Source of the DNA: Ahaetulla prasina
Taxonomy: Eukaryota > Chordata > Lepidosauria > Squamata > Colubridae
DNA: 64,000 nucleotides
Direction: 5' to 3'
NCBI RefSeq assembly: GCF_028640845.1
Contig: NC_080540.1
Coordinates: forward strand, 264,339,958-264,403,957
Positions 37,142 through 50,378 of this stretch are shown one piece after another. Both the position numbers and the translations under genes were made by a program. The notes beneath the pieces were generated by a model, which searched no databases, was not told where the DNA came from, and saw only the letters and a program-made list of their open reading frames with translations. The first letter of the stretch is position 1. Each line of letters starts with the position of its first letter.

Positions 37142-38458
37142 CCCAAAATCTGGAATTGGAATTATATACTACCAAGAAGTATAATCATAAGAAATGTACC
37201 TTGATATGGGAAATGGGAGAAAAGAGCTGGAACAGTCCATAGTCCAGATGTTCTGATGTAGATATATTCACTTAACTTTTTGGAGAGTTATAAATGGAGA
37301 TGAGAAAGTTTCTCTTTTAGATTTGGTATGAATTCCATGATTAGCCATTTCTTGAGAAGAAACAAGCTTGAATAAGGTTGATATTTTTTTAAAAAAATAC
37401 TGATTTCCCTCTCATGTGAGTATTAAAAGCAGTTAAAAAGAAAATATTCCTGAAAGTTAAAAAGTATAAATTAAAATTAATATTAAACTAATTAACAATA
37501 TTTGTGAAATAAGCCTTATCCTCCCCTCTAGCAATTTTTTTTAAAAAAAAACTCTTTCTGAGCCATGCCAGGAATTAATGGTTTGGCCTAAGAAACTGAA
37601 TTATTAATAACTTAGTGAACAGAATTAGTTTTTCAGAAATAGTTTATAGTTTGGTTTCAATTACTAATCTAGTACCCAAGTTTCCGTTTTTAAACCCCAT
37701 GCCAGGATACTAGAGCCATTTTAATGTTGAAGCTCACTCACCTCCACAAAAAAGCAGAAAAGATTGTGACATAACTAGGTCATGGAAATATAGGAATTTT
37801 TCTCATCCCCTTTTCTTAAAGGTTATCCTGAGGAAATAGTTCTTCCACAAATTATGTTTATCACACTTTGAGAACCTACAAGGTATATCATTATATTTTA
37901 CCAGTGTAATTGGTTAACTCAAATCTTTTTTGGACAACTGGAATCACTAGGAAAGCAACATAATTTAGGAACTATACGTGATAATGGTGTGTATGTTTCA
38001 GTGTTATTAATATTAATTGTGGTATTTTACTTAAGTTGGCTACAGTGAAATGCAGAGCTCTTGCCCAAAAACAAAATGCCACTGAAAGTTATTCATGCAA
38101 AGACTAAAGACAAACATATTATAGTCAGCAAAAGTCAGAAACTCATCAGAAGCAATTATAGAAACTGTAATGCTTTCTGTCTTTCTAACTAAACAAACTG
38201 CATAGACCAGTGGTTTACCAATGGTCTACAACTCTCCCCTTTCTCCCCAGACATTAATAGTTGGTGATATATTTCTTCCCTCAGTTGGAAATAGTATATT
38301 AATATACACAACTGCAATTTTCAGAATGTAGATCTTGCTGTTGGTTGTGATGAAGAGCAGACCTGACTTTCACAGACACCACATATTTCCTTTTTTCTAT
38401 ACCTGTATTTACAATGTTGTGTAGCACTGAGAGATGAACTCATTTAGGAAACTGAAAA

Positions 38459-38460
<2 letters not shown>

Positions 38461-38506
<46 letters not shown>

Positions 38507-38528
38507 CAGCAGCCGCAGCAGCAGCAGT
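38461..38528. repeat. (AGT)n with (CAG)n tail, copy 1
   Basis: A long AGT tract passes into CAGCAGCCGCAGCAGCAG. The counterpart at 46399-46459 has fewer AGT units. Confidence 0.9.
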
Positions 38529-39579
38529 TTTTTAATCCTGATTTCCTACAAATGTTTGATACAGACTGGAGGGCACAATAAATGTATTTTTATTTCCTAA
38601 ATTAGTCATCTTGGAAAATATGGACTGTTCTTTACAGGAGATAACTGGTTTTTGACTATTTTTCTACAGACTATATGATTCTGGCAAGCAATAATGCAAA
38701 GAGTGTGCTTTAAGCAGCATGGCAGAATGAGTTGTGACACCCAAAACCATCCACTGCAATATATTATAAATAGGAGCCCATATGTCCATTGTATCCAAAA
38801 GAGGACACAATGGAATATGAAGGTGTTGTCTCCCCACCTTTTCCTTATTTTAAACTATTCACTAAAGGCAACTGTCTGCTGAGAACATTGATGGAGCTCC
38901 TCTCATGATTTGTGAATCTTGGCTTCTGAAAGTTTCAAGAAAAACTCCAGATACGAAATGCTTTGTTACGCACACTTTCCATCTCTGCATATAGTATAAG
39001 TGTTCTAGATTATTTCAGATTGTTTAAAATACATTTTAGGAATACTATAATCAGGTAAGTTCCAGTTTCATTCTTGTGCATTAGTTTTAACTGTAGTTCT
39101 GGGGAACTTCTGCAAGATCCTGGAAGATTAATCATATAGAGTTCCACAAACCTTTATGTAATTTTCCCATTTATTAACATTTGGACAAGGCAAATTGGGA
39201 GAGGTTTTTGAATGTCTGAATTAATTGAATGGTACCACTGAAGGTTACACAACAAGGAGTAGAAAAGCTGTGACCCTAAATTGAATGTAGTTCTTAGCTC
39301 CTTTTGTGGAACCTATGGGAATGACAGCCATATGATTTCCCATGCTTTCCAATAAAAATAAGTAGGCTAAATATATCCATTTTACTTAATCTTGCCAATG
39401 AAAAAGGGGTGAAAATCCCTCTACTGAATAGCCAAAGTAGCTTGAGATGTAGAATCTACTGAATATAATAGTATAACTGCCCAAGTAGTTACTTCAAATA
39501 ATCATGCCTTTTATCTTCTAGAAAATTCAGGAGGTTGAGTACAAATATTTAATACATCCTGTGGATATGTGACTGAAAC

Positions 39580-39769
39580 TGTTATGTATTAACAGTTGTG
39601 CCTTTAAATATTTGAGCGGGAAATCAGCACGTTGCTGATTGGACGAAGCCTCCAGCAGAACTGTATAAAAGGAGAGGTTTTTCCCCCAGCCTGTTGCTGG
39701 GTTCACCATATATTAAAGAGCTGTTGTCACTACCCTGGTCTCCAGCCTCGTTACTTCCCGAACTTAACA
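39580..39769 (+). mobile_element. 190-bp LTR of a Ty3/gypsy-type retrotransposon
   Basis: It begins TGTTATGTATTAACAG and ends GAACTTAACA, the TG...CA borders of an LTR. A TATAAAA box is at 39664-39670. It is followed at once by TTGGCAACGAAGGTGGGAT, positioned and shaped like a tRNA primer-binding site. No matching 3' LTR exists in the window. The matching unoccupied site is at 47511/47512, where GTGACTGAAAC runs straight into AACATGC. Confidence 0.8.
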
Positions 39770-41781
39770 TTGGCAACGAAGGTGGGATCTCGAGGCTAAG
39801 GAGAACCAGAACCGAGCTGAAGCACGCTAGTTCCGAACCCAGCAAACTCAGGGCAGAAACGCGGAAATGGCAAACACGCCACCCGCACCGTACAACCCGG
39901 GCAAGGAGAAATGGGGAACATATATGACCCGTTTGAAAGCTTTCTAGAAGCCAACGAACTACAGGATCCCTGATAACCGCAAACGGGCTTACTTCCTAAG
40001 CCATTGCGGGCCGGAGGTAATCGAGATTGCGGAAGCCCTGGCAGAGCCAACGCCGATACAATCGGTATCGTGGCCGACTCTGCAGACTTTGCTGAAGAAC
40101 CATTTCGCACCGGCGCCGTCCAAATCGTGCAGCGGTTTGAATTGGAGAACGAGACAGATGGAGGGCGAGTCCATCGGTGACTACATGGCGCGTTGAGAGA
40201 AGAGCGCCCAAGGACTGTGGATACCGAGACTTAGACGAAGTGCTACTCGAGCAACTCATCCGAGGGGTCAAGGACATCCGCCTCGGCGACGACTGCTAGC
40301 CAGGAGCAACCTGACACTAGCCACCGCTCTGGGCGAGGCCAGAGCACACGAAATGTCTACTAAAGCAGCAGAGACTCTGCAAAGCCTCTTCAATCCAAGG
40401 CGGCGCAAAGCCAACGCCAGTACACCAGGAGGAGATTCAGTCCGAATCAAGGTGAGGGCGAGGATGAGGAAGGGTCTGCCGGACCGAGAAGCGCGACACT
40501 GAGGACCGTGAGTGCGGAAGCTGCGGAGGGCAGCATCAGCGCCAACGCTGCAGGTTTAAAGACGCAACATGCGGCGGTGTGGGAAGAAAGGACACTTAGC
40601 TCAGGTTTGCAGAGCGCCCAACCTTCCGCCGAAAATTCAAATCGGCCAATCAAAGCGGAACCGGAAAGGCGGCCCGATTGGTTCAAACAAGAAAGCGCGA
40701 AGTCTAACCAAACGACTGTCATTATAGGCGCGCCTCAACCAAAGTGGAGAAGAAGATTTTACAAAGCCCAAGATCGAGGGAGTACGGTGCAGGCTTGAAG
40801 TAGACACGGATCAGCGATCACCATCATGTCCTGGGACACCCTGGCGAAGTCGCTGCCGTCCGTCATGAGCGCCATTTGCAAGCACAGCGGCTACGAGTGC
40901 CACGACTACCAGGGAATCGCATCCCTGTTCGAGGGACCACCTCCGTCCGAGTCGAGTACGGCCCTCACAAAAGACCCTGCCCATCACAATCGAAGGAACT
41001 CTGCCCAGTCTGTTGGGACTAGACTGGTTTCGTGCCCTGGGCATGGGAGTGACTGGCATCTACAGAAGTAACTGCAATTTGAAAGACATTCTCTTTAACG
41101 AGTTCGAAGATGTCTTCAAGGACTGTCTGGGCAAGTACAAGGGGACCCCTATGTCCTTCAACTTAGACCCCAGGTAGCCCCATTAGGCTTAAGGCGAGGA
41201 GAGTCCCTTTGCCCTAACACCAAAATTGGATAAGGAGCTGGACAAGCTCAAAAATCAGGGGGTTTTGGTGCCAGTCGATCACGCAAAGTGGGAGACGCCA
41301 ATCGTCACCCCCATCAAATCGGACGGGTCAATTAGAATTTGCGCTGACTACAAGGCGGCTAACAAAGCCTTACAGAAAAGCGTACCGGTTCCGTGGTGCA
41401 ACATTTATTGCACTCCTTGGGGCAAGGGCAAGTCTTTGCAAAGTTAGACTTGGCCCAAGCCTACCAACAACTGCCAGTAGCGCCCGCACAGCGAAGCCCA
41501 AACGATTGTGACGCACAGGGGGGCATTCAAGTGCACCCGATTGCAATTTGGGGTTAGTGTGGCACCAGGGCTGTTCCAAAACCTGATGGAACGACTACTG
41601 CAAGGGCTCCCAGGGGTAGTTCCCTACTTCGATGATGTCCTAATTTCAGGAGAAACATGGAGGAATTGGGGAGGCGGTTAAGAAAGGTCTTGAGCATTTT
41701 CCGGACAGCGGATTAAAAGTCAAGACAAATAAATGTCAGATAGGGTCGAATCGGTCGATTTCTTGGGCTACGGATAGACAA
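39770..41781 (+). pseudogene. Broken gag-pol of the LTR element
   Basis: A gag-like start (ATG at 39867) is followed by a capsid-like region. A CCHC zinc-knuckle segment reads CGKKGHLAQVC at 40578-40610. Next come traces of an aspartic protease near 40800 and reverse transcriptase with LDKELDKLKNQGVLVP and ICADYKAANKAL (41226-41370). The catalytic YFDD lies at 41625-41636. The reading frame changes many times, often at short base runs, so no intact protein is encoded. The element stops abruptly at 41781, after FLGL, where unrelated mosaic sequence begins. RNase H, integrase and the 3' LTR are absent. The frame breaks may be partly sequencing error. Confidence 0.85.
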
Positions 41782-42567
41782 GAAAATTCACCAATATTTT
41801 GACCAGGTCTTTAAATGCTTACCACACCTGTAACACGTGAAAGAATTAACAGGTTTTAGCTGATATTGCAGGAACTTAAGTTTTGACTATGGCGTTGATT
41901 TTCTTCTGTGACATATCTTCTACCTTTATTTGCAAGTATAGAGAATATAAAAAGAAATCTGACATTAGATTTCATATCTCAGAATTAATAGCCTATCATG
42001 ACCCCTTGTTTTAAAAAAAATACTGATTTCCTCTCATGTGAGTATTAAAAGCAGTTAAAAGAAAATATTCCTGAAAGTTAAAAGTATAAATTAAAATTAA
42101 TATTAAACTAATTAACAATATTTGTGAAATAAGCCTTATCCTCCCCTCTAGCAATTTTTTAAAAAAATCAGATATATTGCTGGCTGAATAATTTCAATTT
42201 CAGTCATTAGATGAAGGATAATATGCACCAATGCGCTTAGCCAATATATTTAGCCCTGCTTCTCCCTTGTATGTATTCTATATATGTATGTGTATGTGTA
42301 TAGGTACACACACACACACACAACCCAAAATCTGGAATTGGAATTATATACTACCAAGAAGTATAATCATAAGAAATGTACCTTGATATGGGAAATGGGA
42401 GAAAAGAGCTGGAACAGTCCATAGTCCAGATGTTCTGATGTAGATATATTCACTTAACTTTTGGAGAGTTATAAATGGAGATGAGAAAGTTTCTCTTTAG
42501 ATTTGGTATGAATTCCATGATTAGCCATTTCTTGAGAAGAAACAAGCTTGAATAAGGTTGATATTTT

Positions 42568-42802
42568 TAAAACACATTTATAAAAGGTGGATGACTAAAT
42601 TGGCCAATTCCTGATTTCCAGCTTTTGTTAATAAAAGACCTCATGGCCAATGGTCAAATTGATGGGAGAAGTTATTCAGTAGTCTGTGGAGAGCCATTCA
42701 GCTTCTCTACTTCTGGTCCATACTTTTGCTGCAAGGAAAACAAGACATTGTTATTTAAGAAATAAATAAGAAACAAGGAAGTGCATTCTTATTTTAAAAA
42801 AA
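42568..42802 (+). repeat. Copy of 50141-50378
   Basis: From CACATTTATAAAAGGTGG to GAAGTGCATTCTTATTTTA the sequence matches 50141-50378 apart from run lengths. It is bounded on both sides by T/A runs shared with the neighbouring pieces. The source lies about 7.6 kb to the right. Confidence 0.9.
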
Positions 42803-42916
42803 TCAGATATATTGCTGGCTGAATAATTTCAATTTCAGTCATTAGATGAAGGATAATATGCACCAATGCGCTTAGCCAATATATTTAGCCCTGCTTCTCC
42901 CTTGTATGTATTCTAT

Positions 42917-43033
<117 letters not shown>

Positions 43034-44111
43034 GGTACACACACACAACCCAAAATCTGGAATTGGAATTATATACTACCAAGAAGTATAATCATAAGAA
43101 ATGTACCTTGATATGGGAAATGGGAGAAAAGAGCTGGAACAGTCCATAGTCCAGATGTTCTGATGTAGATATATTCACTTAACTTTTGGAGAGTTATAAA
43201 TGGAGATGAGAAAGTTTCTCTTTAGATTTGGTATGAATTCCATGATTAGCCATTTCTTGAGAAGAAACAAGCTTGAATAAGGTTGATATTTTTAAAAAAA
43301 ATACTGATTTCCTCTCATGTGAGTATTAAAAGCAGTTAAAAGAAAATATTCCTGAAAGTTAAAAGTATAAATTAAAATTAATATTAAACTAATTAACAAT
43401 ATTTGTGAAATAAGCCTTTCATTACCTTTAAACATTTGCTTTGGAGAAAATGAAACCCACAGACTTTACATGTATTGGAAGCTTTTAAAAAACTCTTTGG
43501 TAGTTTGCATTGTGCATTTTTAATATTTTTCTCAGAAGTTCTATTTTTTGTGTGGGGAAACCACTCCTTTTCAAATTCCCAGAAGACACCAATTTTCATA
43601 TGTGAAATCCAATAAAATTCCACATTAAGCATTTATAATCCATAGTTAGGCCAAGATTTTAGAAAAGTCAGTTTATTCAACTTTAGTATTATGTGAGCAA
43701 TTAAAATTTCATTGAAAGAGCACTATTCATCAAAGTGCTCTATTGCTTTAGGACTGAGAAAATTCACCAATATTTTGACCAGGTCTTTTAAATGCTTACC
43801 ACACCTGTAACACGTGAAAGAATTAACAGGTTTTTAGCTGATATTGCAGGAACTTAAGTTTTGACTATGGCGTTGATTTTCTTCTGTGACATATCTTCTA
43901 CCTTTATTTGCAAGTATAGAGAATATAAAAAGAAATCTGACATTAGATTTCATATCTCAGAATTAATAGCCTATCATGACCCCTTGTTTTAAAAAAAATC
44001 AGATATATTGCTGGCTGAATAATTTCAATTTCAGTCATTAGATGAAGGATAATATGCACCAATGCGGCTTAGCCAATATATTTAGCCCTGCTTCTCCCTT
44101 GTATGTATTCT

Positions 44112-44116
44112 ATATA

Positions 44117-44184
<68 letters not shown>

Positions 44185-44240
44185 GGTACACACACACACA
44201 GACACACACAGACACACAGATACAAACACACACACAACCC
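44112..44240. repeat. (TATGTG)n/(TG)n/(CA)n microsatellite, long allele
   Basis: Same locus as 37040-37141 but with a much longer TG tract. Confidence 0.95.
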
Positions 44241-45444
44241 AAAATCTGGAATTGGAATTATATACTACCAAGAAGTATAATCATAAGAAATGTACCTTGA
44301 TATGGGAAATGGGAGAAAAGAGCTGGAACAGTCCATAGTCCAGATGTTCTGATGTAGATATATTCACTTAACTTTTTGGAGAGTTATAAATGGAGATGAG
44401 AAAGTTTCTCTTTTAGATTTGGTATGAATTCCATGATTAGCCATTTCTTGAGAAGAAACAAGCTTGAATAAGGTTGATATTTTTTAAAAAAAAATACTGA
44501 TTTCCCTCTCATGTGAGTATTAAAAGCAGTTAAAAAGAAAATATTCCTGAAAGTTAAAAAGTATAAATTAAAATTAATATTAAACTAATTAACAATATTT
44601 GTGAAATAAGCCTTATCCTCCCCTCTAGCAATTTTTTAAAAAAAAAACTCTTTCTGAGCCATGCCAGGAATTAATGGTTTGGCCTAAGAAACTGAATTAT
44701 TAATAACTTAGTGAACAGAATTAGTTTTTCAGAAATAGTTTATAGTTTGGTTTCAATTACTAATCTAGTACCCAAGTTTCCGTTTTTAAACCCCATGCCA
44801 GGATACTAGAGCCATTTTAATGTTGAAGCTCACTCACCTCCACAAAAAAGCAGAAAAGATTGTGACATAACTAGGTCATGGAAATATAGGAATTTTTCTC
44901 ATCCCTTTTTCTTAAAGGTTATCCTGAGGAAATAGTTCTTCCACAAATTATGTTTATCACACTTTGAGAACCTACAAGGTATATCATTATATTTTACCAG
45001 TGTAATTGGTTAACTCAAATCTTTTTTGGACAACTGGAATCACTAGGAAAGCAACATAATTTAGGAACTATACGTGATAATGGTGTGTATGTTTCAGTGT
45101 TATTAATATTAATTGTGGTATTTTACTTAAGTTGGCTACAGTGAAATGCAGAGCTCTTGCCCAAAAACAAAATGCCACTGAAAGTTATTCATGCAAAGAC
45201 TAAAGACAAACATATTATAGTCAGCAAAAGTCAGAAACTCATCAGAAGCAATTATAGAAACTGTAATGCTTTCTGTCTTGCTAACTAAACAAACTGCATA
45301 GACCAGTGGTTTACCAATGGTCTACAACTCTCCCCTCTCTCCCCAGACATTAATAGTTGGTGATATATTTCTTCCCTCAGTTGGAAATAGTATATTAATA
45401 TACACAACTGCAATTTTCAGAATGTAGATCTTGCTGTTGGTTGT

Positions 45445-46286
45445 TTATTTATTTTATTTATTTATTTTGTCACAACATCATACAAAAAGATTATATAGTA
45501 TATACACATATAAACATATATAGGAAGAAGAAAAGAAAAACAATAGGACAGGAACGGTAGGCACGTTTGTGCGCTTATGCACGCCCCTTATGGTCCTCTT
45601 AGGAATGGGGTGAGGTCAATAGTAGAAAGTTTTTGGTTAAAGCTGTTAGGATTATGGGAAGAGACCACAGAGTCAGGTAAAGTATTCCAAGCACTGATGA
45701 TTCTGTTGCAGAAGTCGTATTTTCTGCAATCTAGATTAAAGCGGTTTACATTAAGTTTAAATCTATTGGTTGCCCTTGTATTATTGCAATTAAAGCTGAA
45801 GTAGTCTTTGACAGGAAGGACATTACAATAGATGATTCTGTGAGTTAAACTTAGGTCTTGTCGAAGGCGACGGAGTTCCAAGTTTTCTAAGCCTAGGATT
45901 TCAAGTCTGGTGGGATAAGGTATTTTGTTGTTTTCAGAGGAATGGAGAACTCTTCTTGTAAAATATTTCTGGACACGTTCAATTGTATTGATGTCAGAGA
46001 TGTGGTGAGGGTTCCAAACAGGTGAGCTGTATTCTAGAATTGGTCTAGCAAATGTTTTATATGCTCTGGTTAGTAGTGTGGTGTTTTTGGAAAAGAAGCT
46101 ACGCAAAATTAGGTTTACAACTCTTAGAGCTTTTTTTGCTATGTAGTTGCAGTGGGCTTTGGCACTTAGATCATTTGACATGAAAACTCCAAGGTCTTTA
46201 ACGGGATGGGGGTCGTCTGTAAGGTAATGTCCATCTAGTATGTACTTAGTGATGAAGATATGTATTAGTGATAGTATGTACTTTGT
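45445..46286 (-). mobile_element. 5'-truncated LINE insertion with open C-terminal RT frame
   Basis: The 3' tail (TTTAT repeats as written) lies at the left and the truncated 5' end at the right. A 197-codon frame (46181-45588) reads NDLSAKAHCNYIAKKALR, then ARPILEYSSPVWNPHHISD, ERVQKYFTRR, RLEILGLENLELRRLR and VSAWNTLPDSVV-like closing blocks before TPFLRGP and a stop. Upstream, VKDLGVF is still readable to about 46230. Same family as 412-1240 and 28750-29372. The other duplicate copy lacks it at 38348. A TTGT at both borders (45441 and 46283) may be a short target duplication. Confidence 0.9.
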
Positions 46287-46396
46287 GATGAAGAGCAGAC
46301 CCGAGTTTCACAGACACCACATATTTCCTTTTTTCTATACCTGTATTTACAATGTTGTGTAGCACTGAGAGATGAACTCATTTAGGAAACTGAAAA

Positions 46397-46398
<2 letters not shown>

Positions 46399-46438
<40 letters not shown>

Positions 46439-46459
46439 CAGCAGCCGCAGCAGCAGCAG
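46399..46459. repeat. (AGT)n with (CAG)n tail, copy 2
   Basis: Counterpart of 38461-38528 with fewer AGT units. Confidence 0.9.
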
Positions 46460-47744
46460 TTTTTTAATCCTGATTTCCTACAAATGTTTGATACAGACTG
46501 GAGGGCACAATAAATGTATTTTTATTTCCTAAATTAGTCATCTTGGAAAATATGGACTGTTCTTTACAGGAGATAACTGGTTTTTGACTATTTTTCTACA
46601 GACTATATGATTCTGGCAAGCAATAATGCAAAGAATGTGCTTTAAGCAGCATGGCAGAATGAGTTGTGACACCCAAAACCATCCACTGCAATATATTATA
46701 AATAGGAGCCCATATGTCCATTGTATCCAAAAGAGGACACAATGGAATATGAAGGTGTTGTCTTCCCACCTTTTCCTTATTTTAAACTATTCACTAAAGG
46801 CAACTGTCTGCTGAGAACATTGATGGAGCTCCTCTCATGATTTGTGAATCTTGGCTTCTGAAAGTTTCAAGAAAAACTCCAGATACGAAATGCTTTGTTA
46901 CGCACACATTCCACCTCTGCATATAGTATAAGTGTTCTAGATTATTTCAGATTGTTTAAAATACATTTTAGGAATACTATAATCAGGTAAGTTCCAGTTT
47001 CATTCTTGTGCATTAGTTTTAACTGTAGTTCTGGGGAACTTCTGCAAGATCCTGGAAGATTAATCATATAGAGTTCCACAAACCTTTATGTAATTTTCCC
47101 ATTTATTAACATTTGGACAAGGCAAATTGGGAGAGGTTTTTGAATCTCTGAATTAATTGAATGGTACCACTGAAGGTTACACAACAAGGAGTAGAAAAGC
47201 TGTGACCCTAAATTGAATGTAGTTCTTAGCTCCTTTTGTGGAACCTATGGGAATGACAGCCATATGATTTCCCATGCTTTCCAATAAAAATAAGTAGGCT
47301 AAATATATCCATTTTACTTAATCTTGCCAATGAAAAAGGGGTGAAAATCCCTCTACTGAATAGCCAAAGTAGCTTGAGATGTAGAATCTACTGAATATAA
47401 TAGTATAACTGCCCAAGTAGTTACTTCAAATAATCATGCCTTTTATCTTCTAGAAAATTCAGGAGGTTGAGTACAAATATTTAATACATCCTGTGGATAT
47501 GTGACTGAAACAACATGCAATTGTTATACATTTTATACTTGATTGATATGAATAGGCTAATTCTGGTGATCTACTGGTATTAGTAACTGACTTTCCCACC
47601 CACAATTACCAATGCAATACCTAATGTAACCAGAACTGAGACAAAGGGATGTTTAGAATTAATTTAGGTACAAATAAAAACAATAAAGCTGAATCTTTAA
47701 ATAAATGATCATCTGAAAGGAAAGGCATTGCATTCCTATGGTTC

Positions 47745-47860
47745 TTTAGTTCCAGCATTTGTTAATAAGCGACAATATGGCCAATGGCTAAAATTGACAG
47801 GTTATTCAGCAGTCTCTGAAGAGCCATTAATTTTCTCATCTGGTCTTGCTGCCTAGATTC
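47745..47860 (+). repeat. Diverged relative of 50180-50306
   Basis: Shared landmarks in order are TTCCAGC, TTTGTTAATAA, TGGCCAATGG, TTATTCAGYAGTCT and AGAGCCATT. The divergence is high, so this pairing is much older than the mosaic copy at 42568. Confidence 0.65.
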
Positions 47861-50140
47861 AGGTGTAAGAGCAGTATGTCACATGTTTTAAGGGTTTACC
47901 TACTCCAAGCAAGCAATACTACTCTTACCATACGGTTTTTGTGTTTTGCGTCTCACCCCAAAGAAACAAAACAGACAATACCACACCATTCAGAGTAGTA
48001 GTAGCCCTTAACAATAGCATCCTTTATGCCATTCTTTTTATTCCGCTGCAATTTTTGAACACTAACACGCAGAAAAAATAATAATCTTATTCCTATTTAA
48101 TATATTATACAGGCAAGCAGGGTAGGGGGAGATTCCTGTTGAGAAAACATAACCATGGCAACAACAGAGCCTGGGAGGGAACCATTGCTACTTGTGAATT
48201 TCAATGTAATCAAGGCTACAGGAAAAAAAGAGAAGAGTTTTTCTTTCTTTTATCCCAGAACAGACCTGCTTTTCAAGTGGAGAAGGAAAACACTTATCAG
48301 TAAGGCAGCTGGTCTGGTTCATGTTAGTGCTTTATTGTGAATCTGAAAAACAGGCAGTCGAGTCATACTTAGTATTTATTAGGGAAATCCTCTCATGCAT
48401 GTCACAGGATTTGGAAATGAAACATTTTTAATGCACAGGCTGGTTGGAAATTCTTGAAGCTTCTACTCCTGTATATTTGGAGGGCAATGTTCATTTAAAT
48501 GTAAATAATTTGACATCAATCTTTACTTTAGACTGGTCCAACCACTACTTTTTGGAGTGAGGTCCTTGTCTTGGTACTCAAAGACCAAGCACTATTCTTG
48601 CCTCAGGAAAAAAAAAGTAAACTGGCTTAGCATTAAATTATGTCTTTAACAGGAATCGTTACAGCAACATTTATCCATTTTACTTCTGGATGATGCAGAA
48701 TCTGACATTAGATGTTCTCAGTTCTGCATGCTAAGGATCTCAATCCACATCATATCTTTTAATACATTTACTTCTGGTGGATAATAAATTCTCAGAACTG
48801 TTCCACAAAATGTTAGCTTGACAAAGACTGACTGTGTCAAGATTAGTTATCACAGAGACAAAGGGATTTGAACTGGGTCCTCTTAGCTCCAACCCAGCAC
48901 TCAGATGAATACCAATAAAACCAACAGAATGGTAGAAAGAACTAGATGCATCTTTTGTATCTTTTTGTGCTTTTTTTGAAGCCTTGATTAACAGCAGTGG
49001 GGCTTCTTGTCTATTCCTTAACTGTCAGAAGTGGAAACAAATAGTGTATATGTACACCAGTCTGCAAGTATGGTTAGTAGAGTAAACAATCTGAAGCCAT
49101 AAATCATGGAATCTGAAGAACCACAATATCACATCACCCACAGGCACTCACAATGGACATGGCTAGTGATTGTGTCATTATATCGTGACTCAAATACTGT
49201 GATTTATGTATTTGTATATGATATTAGGACGTGATTTTAAAAGGTGGGCTTTGCATTTTGATGTCCCCACTGTTAAATCATTGTATCTAAGAGCAGATGC
49301 CTATGGCACCACACTTTCAATGGCAACCAGTCTTATCTGCTACCAGGAACAGAGCACAGCAATCATGAGCAGGACTGCCAGAATAAAGAGCTTAAGCCTT
49401 TCACTACTTCCCATTTCAGACTCTTCCACTGTACTTGGTTGAAGAAAAATAATCTGCAAGCAACATTGCCGTCTCTTTGGAAGATCACCTTGATCTGGTG
49501 AATGGGTATTAAGTACTGTATACTGTACATGAATGGACCACAGCCTTTAAGAAATCAAAAGACAGAGCATATTTGGAATTCCCCACTTAATTCTTTTTTC
49601 ATTGACCCTACATCAAAGCCATCCCCCCCCCCAGTGTTTTGGCTAACTGAAATCTAAGGCTCTAGGATGTAAGAATCCTCACTCCTAGCCTTATATTTGT
49701 AACCATTACATTAAACTGACTCTTTAATTTAAAGATAATTAATATCAAAACATACTCCTAATGCAGCATGCAGTCTGCAGCTAAATAAACACCAGCATTC
49801 TGCTTTGCACCAAGAAAGTTCTTTAAGACATGTTTGCTAGGTCAGGAATTCCACATATGTGTGTACTCATTGATCTTTATGCCTATGCTGGGAGCATTTT
49901 TTAGACAGAAGAATTGGAATAATAATTCCAGTTCTCAGAGATGGAAAGGACTCCATTCAAACTATGGTTTAGTATTTGAAATAGTTAGGTGAGTTGATCT
50001 TTTTCATTCAAGGTGGTAAAGTTAATCACTCCCAAGAATTAATTTGGTGTTTTGAGTTTTTCCATACACTGCTGTTTTTCAGAGCCTTAGATAGCATCTT
50101 TAATTTACTGTAACTGTTTAAGTCTGCAATGAAGTTTTTT

Positions 50141-50378
50141 AAAAACACATTTATAAAAGGTGGATGACTAAATTGGCCAATTCCTGATTTCCAGCTTTTG
50201 TTAATAAAAGACCTCATGGCCAATGGTCAAATTGATGGGAGAAGTTATTCAGTAGTCTGTGGAGAGCCATTCAGCTTCTCTACTTCTGGTCCATACTTTT
50301 GCTGCAAGGAAAACAAGACATTGTTATTTAAGAAATAAATAAGAAACAAGGAAGTGCATTCTTATTTTAAAAAAAAAA
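50141..50378 (+). repeat. Source of the 42568-42802 copy
   Basis: Near-identical to 42568-42802; here it sits in continuous flanking sequence, so this is likely the original location. Confidence 0.85.

Larger units (their letters stand above)
36408..39579 (+). repeat. 3.2-kb duplicated segment, copy 1
   Basis: This stretch is collinear with 43490-47511. Only about ten substitutions were noticed, apart from microsatellite lengths and one LINE insertion present in the other copy. Landmarks include CACACCTGTAACACGTG, CTGTGACATATCTTC and GGATATGTGACTGAAAC at the right end. It has no gene. It ends exactly where an LTR retroelement begins. A private difference from the other copies is TTAGAGAAAGATAA at 36965, where the three others read TTAGATGAAGGATAA. 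Confidence 0.9.
43490..47511 (+). repeat. 3.2-kb duplicated segment, copy 2, with LINE insertion
   Basis: Collinear with 36408-39579. It differs by about ten substitutions, a longer TG/CA microsatellite at 44112-44240, a shorter AGT tract and an 842-bp LINE at 45445-46286. At its right end GTGACTGAAAC continues into AACATGC, giving the ancestral junction interrupted by the LTR element in copy 1. Confidence 0.9.

Noticed and set aside
40811..41071. Frames of about 80 codons on both strands
   Set aside because: They are pieces of the broken LTR-element protease and pol region, not host genes.
45577..45804. Forward frame of 75 codons in copy 2
   Set aside because: It is the antisense of the LINE C-terminal frame at 46181-45588, and the same antisense frame appears at the related copy near 28974-29201.
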